Part shown: positions 1 to 7,073 of the stretch, piece by piece | How positions within the stretch are numbered: the stretch's first letter is position 1 | Layout of the letters: every line of letters starts with the position of its first letter | Assembly: GCA_903921455.1 (NCBI GenBank) | Contig: CAIXPZ010000173.1 | Location: 1 to 24,744, forward strand | Direction of reading: 5' to 3' | DNA: 24,744 nt | Origin: an uncultured Verrucomicrobia subdivision 3 bacterium | GTDB lineage: Bacteria > Verrucomicrobiota > Verrucomicrobiae > Limisphaerales > UBA11358 | Position numbers and translations under genes: made by a program | The notes under the pieces: model-generated | Told to the model about the DNA's origin: nothing | Database searches by the model: none | Seen by the model: only the letters and a program-made list of their open reading frames with translations

Positions 1-21
1 CCATTTTACAGATTTTGAGCC

Positions 22-672
22 TCACGCTCTTTGAGAAAATGCCCATTTCACAGGCACTCGCTCAACTCCCGCCCAATTCCCCATCACACGATGCCGATAA
101 TCATCAATGTTTACTGGGTTTTTAAGCGGGACAGGTGTGACAGGTAATATGTTTGTATCGCTGCCTAACAAGCCGGCATCCCCGAGATTGACAACCTGAT
201 TTGTATAGGTGATCCATGCAATCGAAGTCAAAGGGTCATCCGCCAGCACCAGATGATGTTCCCCAAGCACCCGGACCAGCGCTTCTTTAGCCGTCAGATT
301 TTTCCAGCGAAAATTCAGGAGTGGCTCATGCGTATTATTGCCCTGGCCAGCGGGCGACGCCCACCATTTAGTCACTCTAGCATCGATGAGGAAATTAATA
401 TCCGCCAAACGCGACAAATTTTCTATGGCGGTGCTTATTGGTATATCTGCCATCACAATCAAAGGCTGGACCTGATTGGTTATCGGCACGGTGGGCTGCG
501 ATGCAGGAATATTGGTTATCGGCACGGTGGGCTGCGATGCAGGAATATTAGTTGGAACCGCATTCGAGAGGGTCACGAGAGGAAACGATTGACTTGGCGC
601 AGACGTTGTGACGAAGGAAAACATGGTCACCACATAGAAGATGACAAACCTTTGAGACCCGGCTGATTTCAT
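22..672 (-). CDS. Secreted STN-domain-like hypothetical protein (216 aa)
   Basis: Seen: an N-terminal hydrophobic signal (about residues 8-25), a low-complexity linker with two identical 12-residue units rich in Pro/Thr/Ser (about 40-66), then a stretch starting PLIVMADIPISTAIENLSR and continuing with FRWKNLTAKEALVRVLGEHH. Family knowledge: the pattern 'h-x-DIPhxxAIxxLxxxxxhNhhhD ... V(S/R)hxhxNhTxxEALxxhLxxxxLxh' is that of the secretin/TonB N-terminal (STN) fold. In that family it forms a small periplasmic docking domain. Inference: an exported protein with one STN-like domain and no secretin pore, so an independent periplasmic protein and not a secretion channel. The start is the ATG at 670-672; GGGAG lies about 13 nt upstream, a long spacing. 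The gene stands alone, with a repeat-rich intergenic region upstream. The C-terminal 60 residues are unrecognised. Confidence 0.7.
   Translation of the reverse strand: MKSAGSQRFVIFYVVTMFSFVTTSAPSQSFPLVTLSNAVPTNIPASQPTVPITNIPASQPTVPITNQVQPLIVMADIPISTAIENLSRLADINFLIDARVTKWWASPAGQGNNTHEPLLNFRWKNLTAKEALVRVLGEHHLVLADDPLTSIAWITYTNQVVNLGDAGLLGSDTNILPVTPVPLKNPVNIDDYRHRVMGNWAGVERVPVKWAFSQRA
475..546. repeat. Tandem duplication, 2 x 36 bp, inside the STN-like gene
   Basis: The 36-bp unit starting ATTGGTTATCGGCACGG occurs twice head to tail (475-510 and 511-546) with no difference that I can see. A third copy begins at 547 but decays after a few bases. Because 36 is a multiple of three, the reading frame is kept and the Pro/Thr-rich linker gains 12 residues per unit. 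Perfect identity points to a recent or actively homogenised slippage or recombination event. Confidence 0.95.
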
Positions 673-842
673 CTCGTTGACTTTGCTCCCGACTAAATGT
701 TTTGTCCAGCCAAAGGCGTGTGCCTTTACAAAAAGAGAAAGTTTTTGCTATCGATAGGCACGGATAAAACACAGAAGGAAAAACCAAAATTCCAGCGGTG
801 ACCGCAGCGGAGGCGGAGGGTAATTGGGAATAGACACGCGTA

Positions 843-900
843 GCTGACCGGCAGGTCAGCCCTACCAACGTGTGGTAGGGTGGCGCTGCCGCGCCGCCAC
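843..900. repeat. Three adjacent stem-loops (REP-like element)
   Basis: Three hairpins follow each other with no gap: GCTGACC-GGCA-GGTCAGC (843-860), CCTACCA-ACGTG-TGGTAGG (861-879) and GTGGCG...CGCCAC (880-900, also foldable as GGCGC-TGCC-GCGCC). The first two have perfect 7-bp arms. No T-tract follows on either strand, so a simple intrinsic terminator is not supported. Clustered short palindromes in intergenic space are typical of REP/BIME-type multicopy elements. Copy number cannot be judged from one window. Confidence 0.6.
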
Positions 901-1280
901 ATGGCTGACAACCAAATCCATCACGTCGTCGGGTTTTTACGTCACCGCCGCCAATGCCATCATCGGGTCAGTCCGTTTTAACATGTGATCGCGCGCCGGA
1001 ACCAGAGGGTCACGGACGGGAGCCATCTGGTCGCGGTCCGACGGCCGGCATCAATACGTGGGAGCCCGAACCAAAGGCCAGGCCGGGGAAACCAGCGACC
1101 TTGATTCCCCACCCCCGCCAACGCTCCGGACACTTAAAGAAATGAGACGGATACTTAAGTATTTGTGGCTAAAAATAGCCAATCGGGGAGGCAAAATGGT
1201 GTTTTTGTCCAAAATACGGGCAAAAAGGGGGTTCAGAGACGTTACGGTGTGATGGGTGGGAGATTTGACAGCGAAACATC

Positions 1281-1391
1281 GGTTCCGGAGGGACAGATGA
1301 TGTTTTCAGTCGTCCCGCTGGGACGAAACATTTCCTGACGGCACTCCCGGCGTTAAAACGTCGGGCTATTGTCGGGAGGTCCCTTTGGGAC
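1281..1391. repeat. Palindromic mosaic with CGTCCC-n3-GGGACG motifs
   Basis: Within about 110 bp there is a degenerate GTTCCGGAGGGAC (1282-1294), a perfect CGTCCC-GCT-GGGACG (1311-1325), an imperfect CCCGGCGTTAAAACGTCGGG (1346-1365, one mismatched pair) and a perfect GTCCC-TTT-GGGAC (1379-1391). Variants of the same short palindrome alternate with a longer central one. From general familiarity, intergenic elements built from GTCCCNNNGGGAC blocks around a CGGCGNTNAAACGCCGGG core recur in Planctomycetota and Verrucomicrobiota genomes. I cannot verify that from this window. Confidence 0.55.
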
Positions 1392-1597
1392 GAACCGAGA
1401 CGATGGTTTGAGTGCGAGCCACCAGTGGCAGATTTGCTGCCGCCCCAATTACGCCCGACACGGCGGACGCGACGTGTTTGCTAAATCTGTTTGCCAGGCC
1501 ATATACGGCCTGAATTTCTGCTGGACATCATTTTTCGTCGCGCCTAGTGTCGTTCCATGAAAAAGGATAGGCTACATAGGCCGACGTTCATTGTTAG

Positions 1598-2092
1598 TTA
1601 GGCGGCACGAGACGATCATGAACTCGTATCCAACTCAAATGGTAATCACGGTTGTTGCGGTATTTATCAGCAGCGTATATTTTGATGCGGCAGCGGATTC
1701 TCGAGCTTCCACCGCAGTGCTTAGTGCGTCTTACAGCGGTAGTTTATCGGGGCGCGATTACGTCACCGATGTTTCAATTGCAGACGTAAAGAAGGGTCCG
1801 ATTTGGAGATTGACGGAACCCAATCCACCGTTGTCAGTTCGTGCGGCGGAGCGCGCCGCTTCGAATGCGCTTTGGAGAGTAGTGGGCGAGACGAAAGGAT
1901 GGAAACGACGTGATATCGTTTTGGATGATTGGAATGGCGGTTTCTGGAGCTATCGCTTTTCTTTCACCAGAGAATCGATGCTAACTACCAATCAGATGCG
2001 TTCAAAAGCGTCTTGGCTTTCAGTTGTGGTTTTGATGAATGGATCGGCGATTGCGCCGGTTCCTAAGCCTGAGAAAAAGTGATGCCGCCTAA
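1598..2092 (+). mobile_element. Candidate integron-like gene cassette (one gene between inverted core sites)
   Basis: Left boundary: GTTAGGCGGCA at 1597-1607, which fits the integron R' core GTTRRRY (recombination would fall after G1597) and lies 10 nt before an ATG. Right boundary: TGCCGCCTAAT at 2083-2093, starting directly after the stop codon. Ten bases of the two boundaries (TTAGGCGGCA and TGCCGCCTAA) are perfect reverse complements. This is the layout of an integron cassette: core, short leader, one ORF, and an R'' core (consensus RYYYAAC) touching the stop. Against it: the R'' copy reads GCCTAAT with T in the last place, no complete attC ending in GTTRRRY follows within 150 bp, and no integrase is in view. 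An upstream GCCTAGT at 1542-1548 could pair poorly with 1597-1603 as a 62-bp attC. Alternative: a small transposon-like unit, although no target duplication is visible. Confidence 0.4.
1618..2082 (+). CDS. Exported hypothetical protein in cassette-like unit (154 aa)
   Basis: Start chosen at ATG 1618 (MNSYPTQMVITVVAVF). A TTG nine codons earlier keeps the frame open but would sit on top of the inverted-repeat boundary. Seen: a signal peptide or N-terminal anchor (about residues 6-28, ending near DAAADS), then a soluble domain with a segment starting LSVRAAERAASNALWRVVG and an aromatic-rich core (LDDWNGGFWSYRFSFTRES). No family is recognised. The layout, with an Ala-rich helix followed by 'W.Y.V.F'-type strands, resembles small periplasmic proteins of PepSY/NTF2-like size, but this is not an assignment. 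The gene is visibly less G+C-rich than the genes to its right. The stop TGA at 2080-2082 abuts the right-hand inverted repeat. Confidence 0.65.
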   Translation: MNSYPTQMVITVVAVFISSVYFDAAADSRASTAVLSASYSGSLSGRDYVTDVSIADVKKGPIWRLTEPNPPLSVRAAERAASNALWRVVGETKGWKRRDIVLDDWNGGFWSYRFSFTRESMLTTNQMRSKASWLSVVVLMNGSAIAPVPKPEKK

Positions 2093-2241
2093 TCTGAGGA
2101 TAGGATACAAGCCTTTGGATTTTCTCCGCGCTACGCGCAAGCGTGTTTTTCGGGGCTTTCGGTTTCTATTTCCCTTCGCGCAATGCTTCCAACCCAGTCG
2201 CCGCCTTTCCGCACGCGGCTTATCTTCGGTTTCCCCCCGTT

Positions 2242-3003
2242 TCAGTAATTCATCCGGTAGAGAATGCGGTTGGCGTCGCTGATGGCCCAGAGGCTGAGCG
2301 GGTCCACGGCTTGGGGGAATTTGATGAAGCGGGCGCTGCCGTCGGCCATGGCGTAGTTGGAGCCGCCGGAGCTGCCGGCGCCGTTCTGCGCGCCGCTGGT
2401 GGCGCCGCGGTTGGAGTGCTGCCCCTGTTCGGCAATGCCGGCGGTGTCGTTGCCGTTCCCTTCCAGGAGGTCCATGTAGAAATCCCCGGCGTCATGGCGT
2501 TTCTCGCCGAGCACGACGGTGTCGGTGGGGTGGAGGATGGCGTTTTCCTTGATGCCGGAGCCGTTGGCGAGGATGAGAGGGGAAAGCGTGCCCCAGGCGG
2601 TGGTGCCGAACTGGTCGGCAAAGTAATCGTTCCAGCCGTTGATGAGGTAGCTGCGGGGGGAGGCGTCGGCGATGTTGTTGGAGGTGGTGTTGCCGACGGA
2701 GTTGGGGCTGGTGGGCAGGGAGATGTCGGTGGGGCACAGGAGGCATTTGATGTTGCGCCCGTAGTTGTCGAAAAAGCGGTTGGGCCAGCGGTTGACGTTG
2801 TCGCGGGGCGGATAGGCGCCGCGGTTGTCGTCGAGGTAGAGGCGGCTGGCGAGGCTGAGCTGGCGGAGGTTGTTGAGGCAGGAGATGCGGCGGGCGGCTT
2901 CCTTGGCCCGGCTCAGGGCGGGCAGCAGCATGGCCGCGAGGATGGCGATGATGGCAATGACGACGAGCAATTCAATCAGGGTGAATGCGCGACGATTTTT
3001 CAT
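2242..3003 (-). CDS. Type II secretion/type IV pilus-like pseudopilin (253 aa)
   Basis: The N terminus is a textbook prepilin leader: MKNRRA, then F-T-L-I-E with Glu at +5, then a hydrophobic helix through about residue 30 ending at [14 protein letters not shown]. The residue before the cleavage site is Ala where Gly is most common. The body has CLNNLRQL and a Cys-containing CLLCPTD segment. The C-terminal part has the [11 protein letters not shown] motif of the prepilin-associated H-x9-DG class, but His and DG are separated by a Gly/Ser/Asn-rich insertion, so the spacing is not the usual nine. Family knowledge: PVC bacteria carry many such genes, mostly of unknown role. They are processed by a prepilin peptidase and could be envelope or secretion-fibre subunits. 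It follows the periplasmic gene at 3064-3828 by 60 nt on the same strand, so co-transcription is likely. Confidence 0.9.
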   Translation of the reverse strand: MKNRRAFTLIELLVVIAIIAILAAMLLPALSRAKEAARRISCLNNLRQLSLASRLYLDDNRGAYPPRDNVNRWPNRFFDNYGRNIKCLLCPTDISLPTSPNSVGNTTSNNIADASPRSYLINGWNDYFADQFGTTAWGTLSPLILANGSGIKENAILHPTDTVVLGEKRHDAGDFYMDLLEGNGNDTAGIAEQGQHSNRGATSGAQNGAGSSGGSNYAMADGSARFIKFPQAVDPLSLWAISDANRILYRMNY

Positions 3004-3063
3004 GGGGAATCAGACGCCGGAGGCGGGGATTTGTTTCAAAATACTTTCCACCCGCCGGCAAGC

Positions 3064-3828
3064 TTATTTGGCCGGCGGCGTGAAGTCGGCGGGGGTGAGG
3101 GTGGGATTGGTAGCGATGTGGTCGTGGGTTTCGGTGGCGGTGATGTCCTGGGAGGCGGGCAGGTGCAGGGCGATCTCGGGATGGGTCTTGGCGGCCTCGG
3201 CGAAAGCGGCCTTGAGGGCGGCGGCGCTGGTGACGCTGCGGACCTGGCGGATGAGGAAGTCGCGCTTGCCGAGCCAGAGGGTCTTGGTCTGGCCGGAGGT
3301 CAGGGCGCTGGTGAAGACATAGCAGTCGGTGTCGCCGACTTTTTCGTCGGGCAGCCGTTTTTCGCGGGCGGGCAGGCCGAGCTGGTTGCCCCAATTCATT
3401 TTGAAGAAGGTGCCGGGCACGGTGGCGGCGGCGCTGCCGGAGATGCCGGTGGCGCTGCTCAGGGCGATCTCGCGGCCGGCCAGCTTGCGCGCGCCGGTGC
3501 CCATGTCCAGGAAATCGCCGGCGCCGGCGGACCAGACGGATTGGGGCTTGGTCCTGGTGGTGGCGTAGGCGGAGTCGTTGCTCTGTTCCCAGGTGATGCA
3601 ATAGAGATTGGTCCGGGCGAGCTTGATGGTGAAGGTGGTGGTGATGGTGCTGGCGCCCAAGGTGGCGACGGTCCTGCCCTCATCGCGATAGCTGGTCAGG
3701 GCGGCATAGGCGGCCTGGGCCTGCTTGAAGATGTCGGCGGTGGTCAGGGTGTCGGCGGCCCGGAGACCGGGAACGGTGGCGAGCAGCAGGGCGGCGGCGA
3801 GGCCAAGAGCGAGGCGGGGATGGTTCAT
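3064..3828 (-). CDS. LolA/DUF2092-like periplasmic protein (254 aa)
   Basis: Seen: a signal peptide (MNHPRLALGLAAALLLATVPGLRA, cleavage near A24/A25), then a helix-plus-beta-sheet pattern: TTADIFKQAQAAYAALTSYR, repeated beta segments (TITTTFTIKLARTNLYCI), LWLGKRDFLIRQV and a terminal Asp-Phe-x-Pro-Pro-type tail. Family knowledge: 'I...A...Y..L.SY.D.G', followed by 'LW(L/I)....LIR(Q/R)', and a C-terminal 'xADFxPP' are features of the half-barrel LolA/MucB-like group that includes DUF2092. These proteins bind lipids or lipoproteins in the periplasm. Inference: a small exported lipid- or protein-binding factor; the substrate is unknown. It is the first gene of a probable two-gene unit with the pseudopilin and is divergent from rho across 317 bp. 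Confidence 0.65.
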   Translation of the reverse strand: MNHPRLALGLAAALLLATVPGLRAADTLTTADIFKQAQAAYAALTSYRDEGRTVATLGASTITTTFTIKLARTNLYCITWEQSNDSAYATTRTKPQSVWSAGAGDFLDMGTGARKLAGREIALSSATGISGSAAATVPGTFFKMNWGNQLGLPAREKRLPDEKVGDTDCYVFTSALTSGQTKTLWLGKRDFLIRQVRSVTSAAALKAAFAEAAKTHPEIALHLPASQDITATETHDHIATNPTLTPADFTPPAK

Positions 3829-4145
3829 AAGCTGGGAAAGCCATCATGCCCCCGTCCGGGGAAATCGGACAGCGAATTTTTAAAATAATTTGCGGCCGGC
3901 CCGGCCTGGGCGGGGCAAAGCCGGAGGCGGCGACAAAAACGGGTTTGACTTGGACAGCCCAGTGCGCGATGCTGGCGGCAGTTGACTGCGAGATTCCCCT
4001 TGCCGATTCAAGGAAAAATAAATCCGATCGGTTGGTAAATTCAAATTGAACTTTTCCTGACGCAGCCCGTCCAATGCGGGACCATTGTCCCGACGCAAGG
4101 ACGGTTGCCAGCGGAATCCCCGGTCAGCGCAACCAACTAATTTAT
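3829..4145. other. Divergent intergenic region between the LolA-like gene and rho
   Basis: 317 bp with no gene that I can support. It should hold the promoters for both directions. The only motifs worth noting are TTGACT boxes at 3945-3950 and 3982-3987 on the plus strand, but neither has a good -10 at the right distance. An A+T-rich patch (3877-3892) lies upstream of the leftward gene. No riboswitch-like or attenuator-like structure is obvious. An upstream in-frame ATG (4074) exists for rho but precedes unconserved-looking sequence. Confidence 0.5.
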
Positions 4146-5792
4146 ATGGCAAAAGCCCCCACCAAGAAGATCACCAAGAAGTCCGCCAAACCGGCGGCCA
4201 GCGCCGCCGCGCCCGTAACCGCCGCGCCGGCAGCCGAAGCCCCCGCCCCGGCGGCTCCCCCCGTGCCGGAACCGATGTTTGAAGCGCCCGCGCCCGCGGA
4301 AAAGCCCAAGCCCGCGCCGGTGGAAGCGGAATTGCCGGCCGAACGCACCGTGGACAGCATCAAGGCGGCGGCCACCGAGGACGCCCGGAAGGATTCCTCC
4401 CGTTACGCCGCTGAATCAGCCCAGAAGCTGCGCCCGCCGTCCGCCCCGGTTGAGCATTCCAACGAAGACGGCCGTGAAGAGGGGCGCTACCCCGACCGCC
4501 GCCTCGGCGGCTTCCAGCGCGACCGCATCGCCACCTCCTTGAACATCGCCAAGCTTCAGGGGATGAACATGACCGAGTTGAACCAGATGGCGCGGGATTA
4601 CGGCGTGGAGAATTTCGGCACGATGCGCAAGCACGAGGTCATCTACCACATCCTCTCGAAAAACGCGGAACGCGCGGGCGTGCTCTTCTCCGAAGGCGTG
4701 ATCGAGGTGCTGCCGGAAGGCTTCGGCTTTCTGCGGTCGCAGAGTTTCAATTACCTCCCCTGCCCCGAGGACATTTACGTTTCGCCCTCGCAGATCCGCC
4801 GGTTTGATTTGCAGACGGGCAACTTGATCACCGGCCAGATCCGCCCGCCGAAGGAGAAGGAAAAGTTTTTCGCGCTGCTGAAGGTCGAAGCCGTGGACGG
4901 CGAAGATCCGGAAAAGGCGAAGAACAAGACGCATTTCGACAATTTGACGCCGCTGTTCCCGAACAAGCGGTTCATCCTCGAGACGGCGGCGGATGAATTG
5001 AGCACCCGCGTGCTAGATCTGGTGTGCCCGATCGGCAAAGGCACGCGCGGCCTGATCGTGGCGCCGCCGCGCACGGGCAAAACCGTGATGATGCAGAAGA
5101 TGGCCAACGCGGTGCTGAAGAACAATCCGGAGACGTATCTGTTCATCCTGCTGATCGACGAGCGCCCCGAAGAAGTGACGGACATGGAACGCTCCTGCAA
5201 AGGCGCGGAAGTGATTTCCTCGACGTTCGACGAACCGCCGGAGCGCCACGTGCAGGTGGCCGAGATGGTCATCGAAAAAGCCCGCCGCATGGTGGAGCAA
5301 AAGCGCGACGTGATCATCCTGCTGGATTCCATCACCCGTTTGGCCCGCGCCTACAACACGGTGCAGCCGCACTCCGGCAAGATTCTTTCCGGCGGCGTGG
5401 ATGCCAACGCGCTGCACAAGCCGAAGCGCTTCTTCGGCGCGGCGCGCAACATCGAGGAAGGCGGCTCGCTGACCATCATGGCGACGGCGCTCGTGGACAC
5501 CGGCAGCCGCATGGACGAAGTCATCTTTGAAGAGTTCAAAGGCACCGGCAACATGGAAGTGCACCTCGACCGCGCGCTGGTGGACCGCCGCATTTTCCCC
5601 TCGATCAACATCGAGCGCTCCGGCACCCGCAAGGAAGAGCTGCTCTACCATCCCGACGAAGGCAGCCGCGTCGCCATGCTGCGCCGCGCCCTCACCGGCG
5701 TGCCGCCGGTCGAGGCGATGGACCTCCTGCTGGGCAAACTGAAGAAGACCGGGAGCAACATCGAATTCCTGCTCAATATGGCGATTGGCTGA
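4146..5792 (+). CDS. rho: Transcription termination factor Rho (548 aa)
   Basis: Hexameric RNA-dependent ATPase/helicase that terminates transcription in the cytoplasm. Start taken at ATG 4146 ([12 protein letters not shown]); an in-frame ATG 24 codons earlier (4074) gives sequence unlike Rho. Seen in order: a basic then Ala/Pro-rich extension of about 125 residues absent from E. coli Rho (419 aa); a Rho N-terminal helical domain (about 129-175, [18 protein letters not shown]); the RNA-binding cold-shock domain (about 179-250, [15 protein letters not shown]); Walker A APPRTGKT (306-313); Walker [10 protein letters not shown] (about 389-397); Q-loop [20 protein letters not shown] (about 416-435); and R-loop FKGTGN (about 462-467). 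All catalytic and RNA-contact motifs look intact, so it should be functional. No clear Shine-Dalgarno precedes the start. The extension is probably disordered. Confidence 0.98.
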   Translation: MAKAPTKKITKKSAKPAASAAAPVTAAPAAEAPAPAAPPVPEPMFEAPAPAEKPKPAPVEAELPAERTVDSIKAAATEDARKDSSRYAAESAQKLRPPSAPVEHSNEDGREEGRYPDRRLGGFQRDRIATSLNIAKLQGMNMTELNQMARDYGVENFGTMRKHEVIYHILSKNAERAGVLFSEGVIEVLPEGFGFLRSQSFNYLPCPEDIYVSPSQIRRFDLQTGNLITGQIRPPKEKEKFFALLKVEAVDGEDPEKAKNKTHFDNLTPLFPNKRFILETAADELSTRVLDLVCPIGKGTRGLIVAPPRTGKTVMMQKMANAVLKNNPETYLFILLIDERPEEVTDMERSCKGAEVISSTFDEPPERHVQVAEMVIEKARRMVEQKRDVIILLDSITRLARAYNTVQPHSGKILSGGVDANALHKPKRFFGAARNIEEGGSLTIMATALVDTGSRMDEVIFEEFKGTGNMEVHLDRALVDRRIFPSINIERSGTRKEELLYHPDEGSRVAMLRRALTGVPPVEAMDLLLGKLKKTGSNIEFLLNMAIG

Positions 5793-5841
5793 AGATTCGC
5801 CGCAACGGTGCTTCATTTTTTGTCGGCGGTGTGACAATATC

Positions 5842-5857
5842 TGGCATGCGAATGCCA
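5842..5857. other. GNRA-capped hairpin downstream of rho
   Basis: TGGCAT-GCGA-ATGCCA forms a perfect 6-bp stem with a GCGA (GNRA) tetraloop 50 nt after the rho stop codon. It is followed by AAAG and not by a T-run, so it is not a canonical intrinsic terminator. It may act as a 3'-end stabiliser or a processing signal between rho and the downstream lipoprotein gene. Confidence 0.3.
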
Positions 5858-5906
5858 AAGAAGGTTTCGCCATGACCGGTTAATGAAATTATTTTAAGGC
5901 ACGAAA

Positions 5907-7055
5907 ATGAAACACCTTGTTCATCCCAAAGCGTGGTCCGGCGCAGCCGTCCTGCTCCTGCTGCTGGCGGCCGGCTGCGACCGTGACAATGTCAAAGTTT
6001 ACCAGGCGGATGCCAAAGACGCGGCCGGGACGCCCCCGCCCGCCGCCATGCCGGCCACCATGCCCGGCGACCTCGCCGTGCCGGACAACTCCGGCCAGCC
6101 GAAGTTGACCTATACTTTGCCCGAGGGCTGGAAGGAAAAGCCGCTGACGCAATTGCGCGTGGCCAGCTTTGAGATCACCGACAACGGCAAGACGGCGGAT
6201 GTCAGCGTGATTCCCCTCGGCGTCATGTCCGGCGGCGATTTGGCGAACGTCAACCGCTGGCGCGGCCAGGTCGGGCAATCCCCGGTCACCGACGTTGAAC
6301 TGGCCCAGCTGACCGAAAAAGTGGAGATCGCCGGCAAACCCAGCGATTTATATGACATCGCCGGCACCAGTCCCGGCAGCGGTGAGGCGACGCGCATCAT
6401 CGGCGGCATTTTGCACGGCGACGATTCGGTTTGGTATTTCAAGATGATGGGCGAGGCGGAGCTGACGGAGAAGCAGAAAGCCAACTTCGTCGCGTTTTTG
6501 AAATCCGCAAATTTCAGCAAGCTGGCCGCCCCGTCCACGATGGACATGAGCCAGCTGCCCCCCTCGCATCCGGCGATTCCGGGATTGAGCACCGACAGCC
6601 AGACCGCTCCCGCCGCCGAGGCCGGCGCCAAGCCGACGTGGACGGTGCCCACCGACTGGAAGGAAGGCCAACTCGCACAATTTCTCGTCGCCAAATTCGT
6701 GATCGGCAGCGGCGACGCGACCGCCGCCGTGAATGTCAGTTCGCTGTCCGGCGATGGCGGCGGCTTGCTTCCGAACATCAACCGCTGGCGCGGCCAACTC
6801 GGCCAGGCGCCGCTCACGGAAGCGGACCTGGCCAAGCTGCCGACGATTGACGCCGCCGGCGTCAAGGCGACCTTGGTGGATATTTCCGGCACGGACGCGC
6901 GCTCCGGTCAGCCCGCGCGGCTCGTGGGCGTGGTGCTGCCGATGAACGGCCAGACGTGGTTCTACAAATTGATGGGAGAGGCCACGGTGGTGGCCCAGCA
7001 ACAGGACGCGCTGATCCAGTTCGTGCAATCCGCGAAATACCCGGCGGCCCAATAA
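5907..7055 (+). CDS. Lipoprotein with internal duplication, upstream of resB (382 aa)
   Basis: Seen: a lipoprotein signal with Cys24 (LLLLLAAGC fits a relaxed lipobox), an Ala/Pro linker, and two homologous modules of about 135 residues each. Module 1 spans about 69-202 and module 2 about 245-378. Both run from an aromatic-x-(L/V)-P-x-x-WKE start through VNRWRGQ(V/L)GQ(S/A)P(V/L)T and a 'D(I/I)(A/S)GT...SG' stretch to a (V/T)W(Y/F)(F/Y)K(M/L)MGEA box near the end. No characterised family is recognised. Inference: an outer- or inner-membrane-anchored periplasmic protein that arose by tandem duplication. Eighteen nucleotides separate it from resB and all three genes read the same way, so it probably belongs to the cytochrome c maturation operon. 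A role such as an apocytochrome or thiol partner is only a guess; it has no CxxC motif. AAGG 7 nt before the ATG supports the start. Confidence 0.8.
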   Translation: MKHLVHPKAWSGAAVLLLLLAAGCDRDNVKVYQADAKDAAGTPPPAAMPATMPGDLAVPDNSGQPKLTYTLPEGWKEKPLTQLRVASFEITDNGKTADVSVIPLGVMSGGDLANVNRWRGQVGQSPVTDVELAQLTEKVEIAGKPSDLYDIAGTSPGSGEATRIIGGILHGDDSVWYFKMMGEAELTEKQKANFVAFLKSANFSKLAAPSTMDMSQLPPSHPAIPGLSTDSQTAPAAEAGAKPTWTVPTDWKEGQLAQFLVAKFVIGSGDATAAVNVSSLSGDGGGLLPNINRWRGQLGQAPLTEADLAKLPTIDAAGVKATLVDISGTDARSGQPARLVGVVLPMNGQTWFYKLMGEATVVAQQQDALIQFVQSAKYPAAQ

Positions 7056-7073
7056 GACTTCCCCCCGCCGCCC

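Larger units (their letters stand above)
673..1596. other. Repeat-rich region with no convincing gene
   Basis: Short open frames exist here (for example 954-1145 and 1058-1252), but they have no recognisable domain, signal peptide or plausible ribosome-binding site. What can be seen is structural. There is a small hairpin AAAGGC-GTGT-GCCTTT at 712-727, a triple stem-loop at 843-900, two direct copies of GGAYACTTAA at 1128-1137 and 1149-1158 (21 bp apart), a stem-loop GGCTA-AAAA-TAGCC at 1167-1180, and a palindromic mosaic at 1281-1391. It looks like an intergenic dumping ground of repeats. Confidence 0.7.

Noticed and set aside
954..1252. Two overlapping short plus-strand frames in the repeat-rich region
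   Set aside because: Pro/Arg/Gly-rich with no start signal and no domain; likely chance frames.
1591..1617. Upstream TTG start for the cassette-like gene
   Set aside because: It would place coding sequence over the inverted-repeat boundary and delay the signal peptide; ATG 1618 gives a normal exported N terminus.
2143..3888. Open frame of 581 codons on the plus strand opposite the pseudopilin and LolA-like genes
   Set aside because: Its composition is Gly/Ala/Val/Asp/Glu repeats typical of the complement of a G+C-rich gene. The minus-strand genes have a prepilin leader and a signal peptide and clearly win.
5013..5873. 286-codon frame opposite rho
   Set aside because: Antisense of Rho helicase motifs; rich in His/Arg/Ala without domain features.
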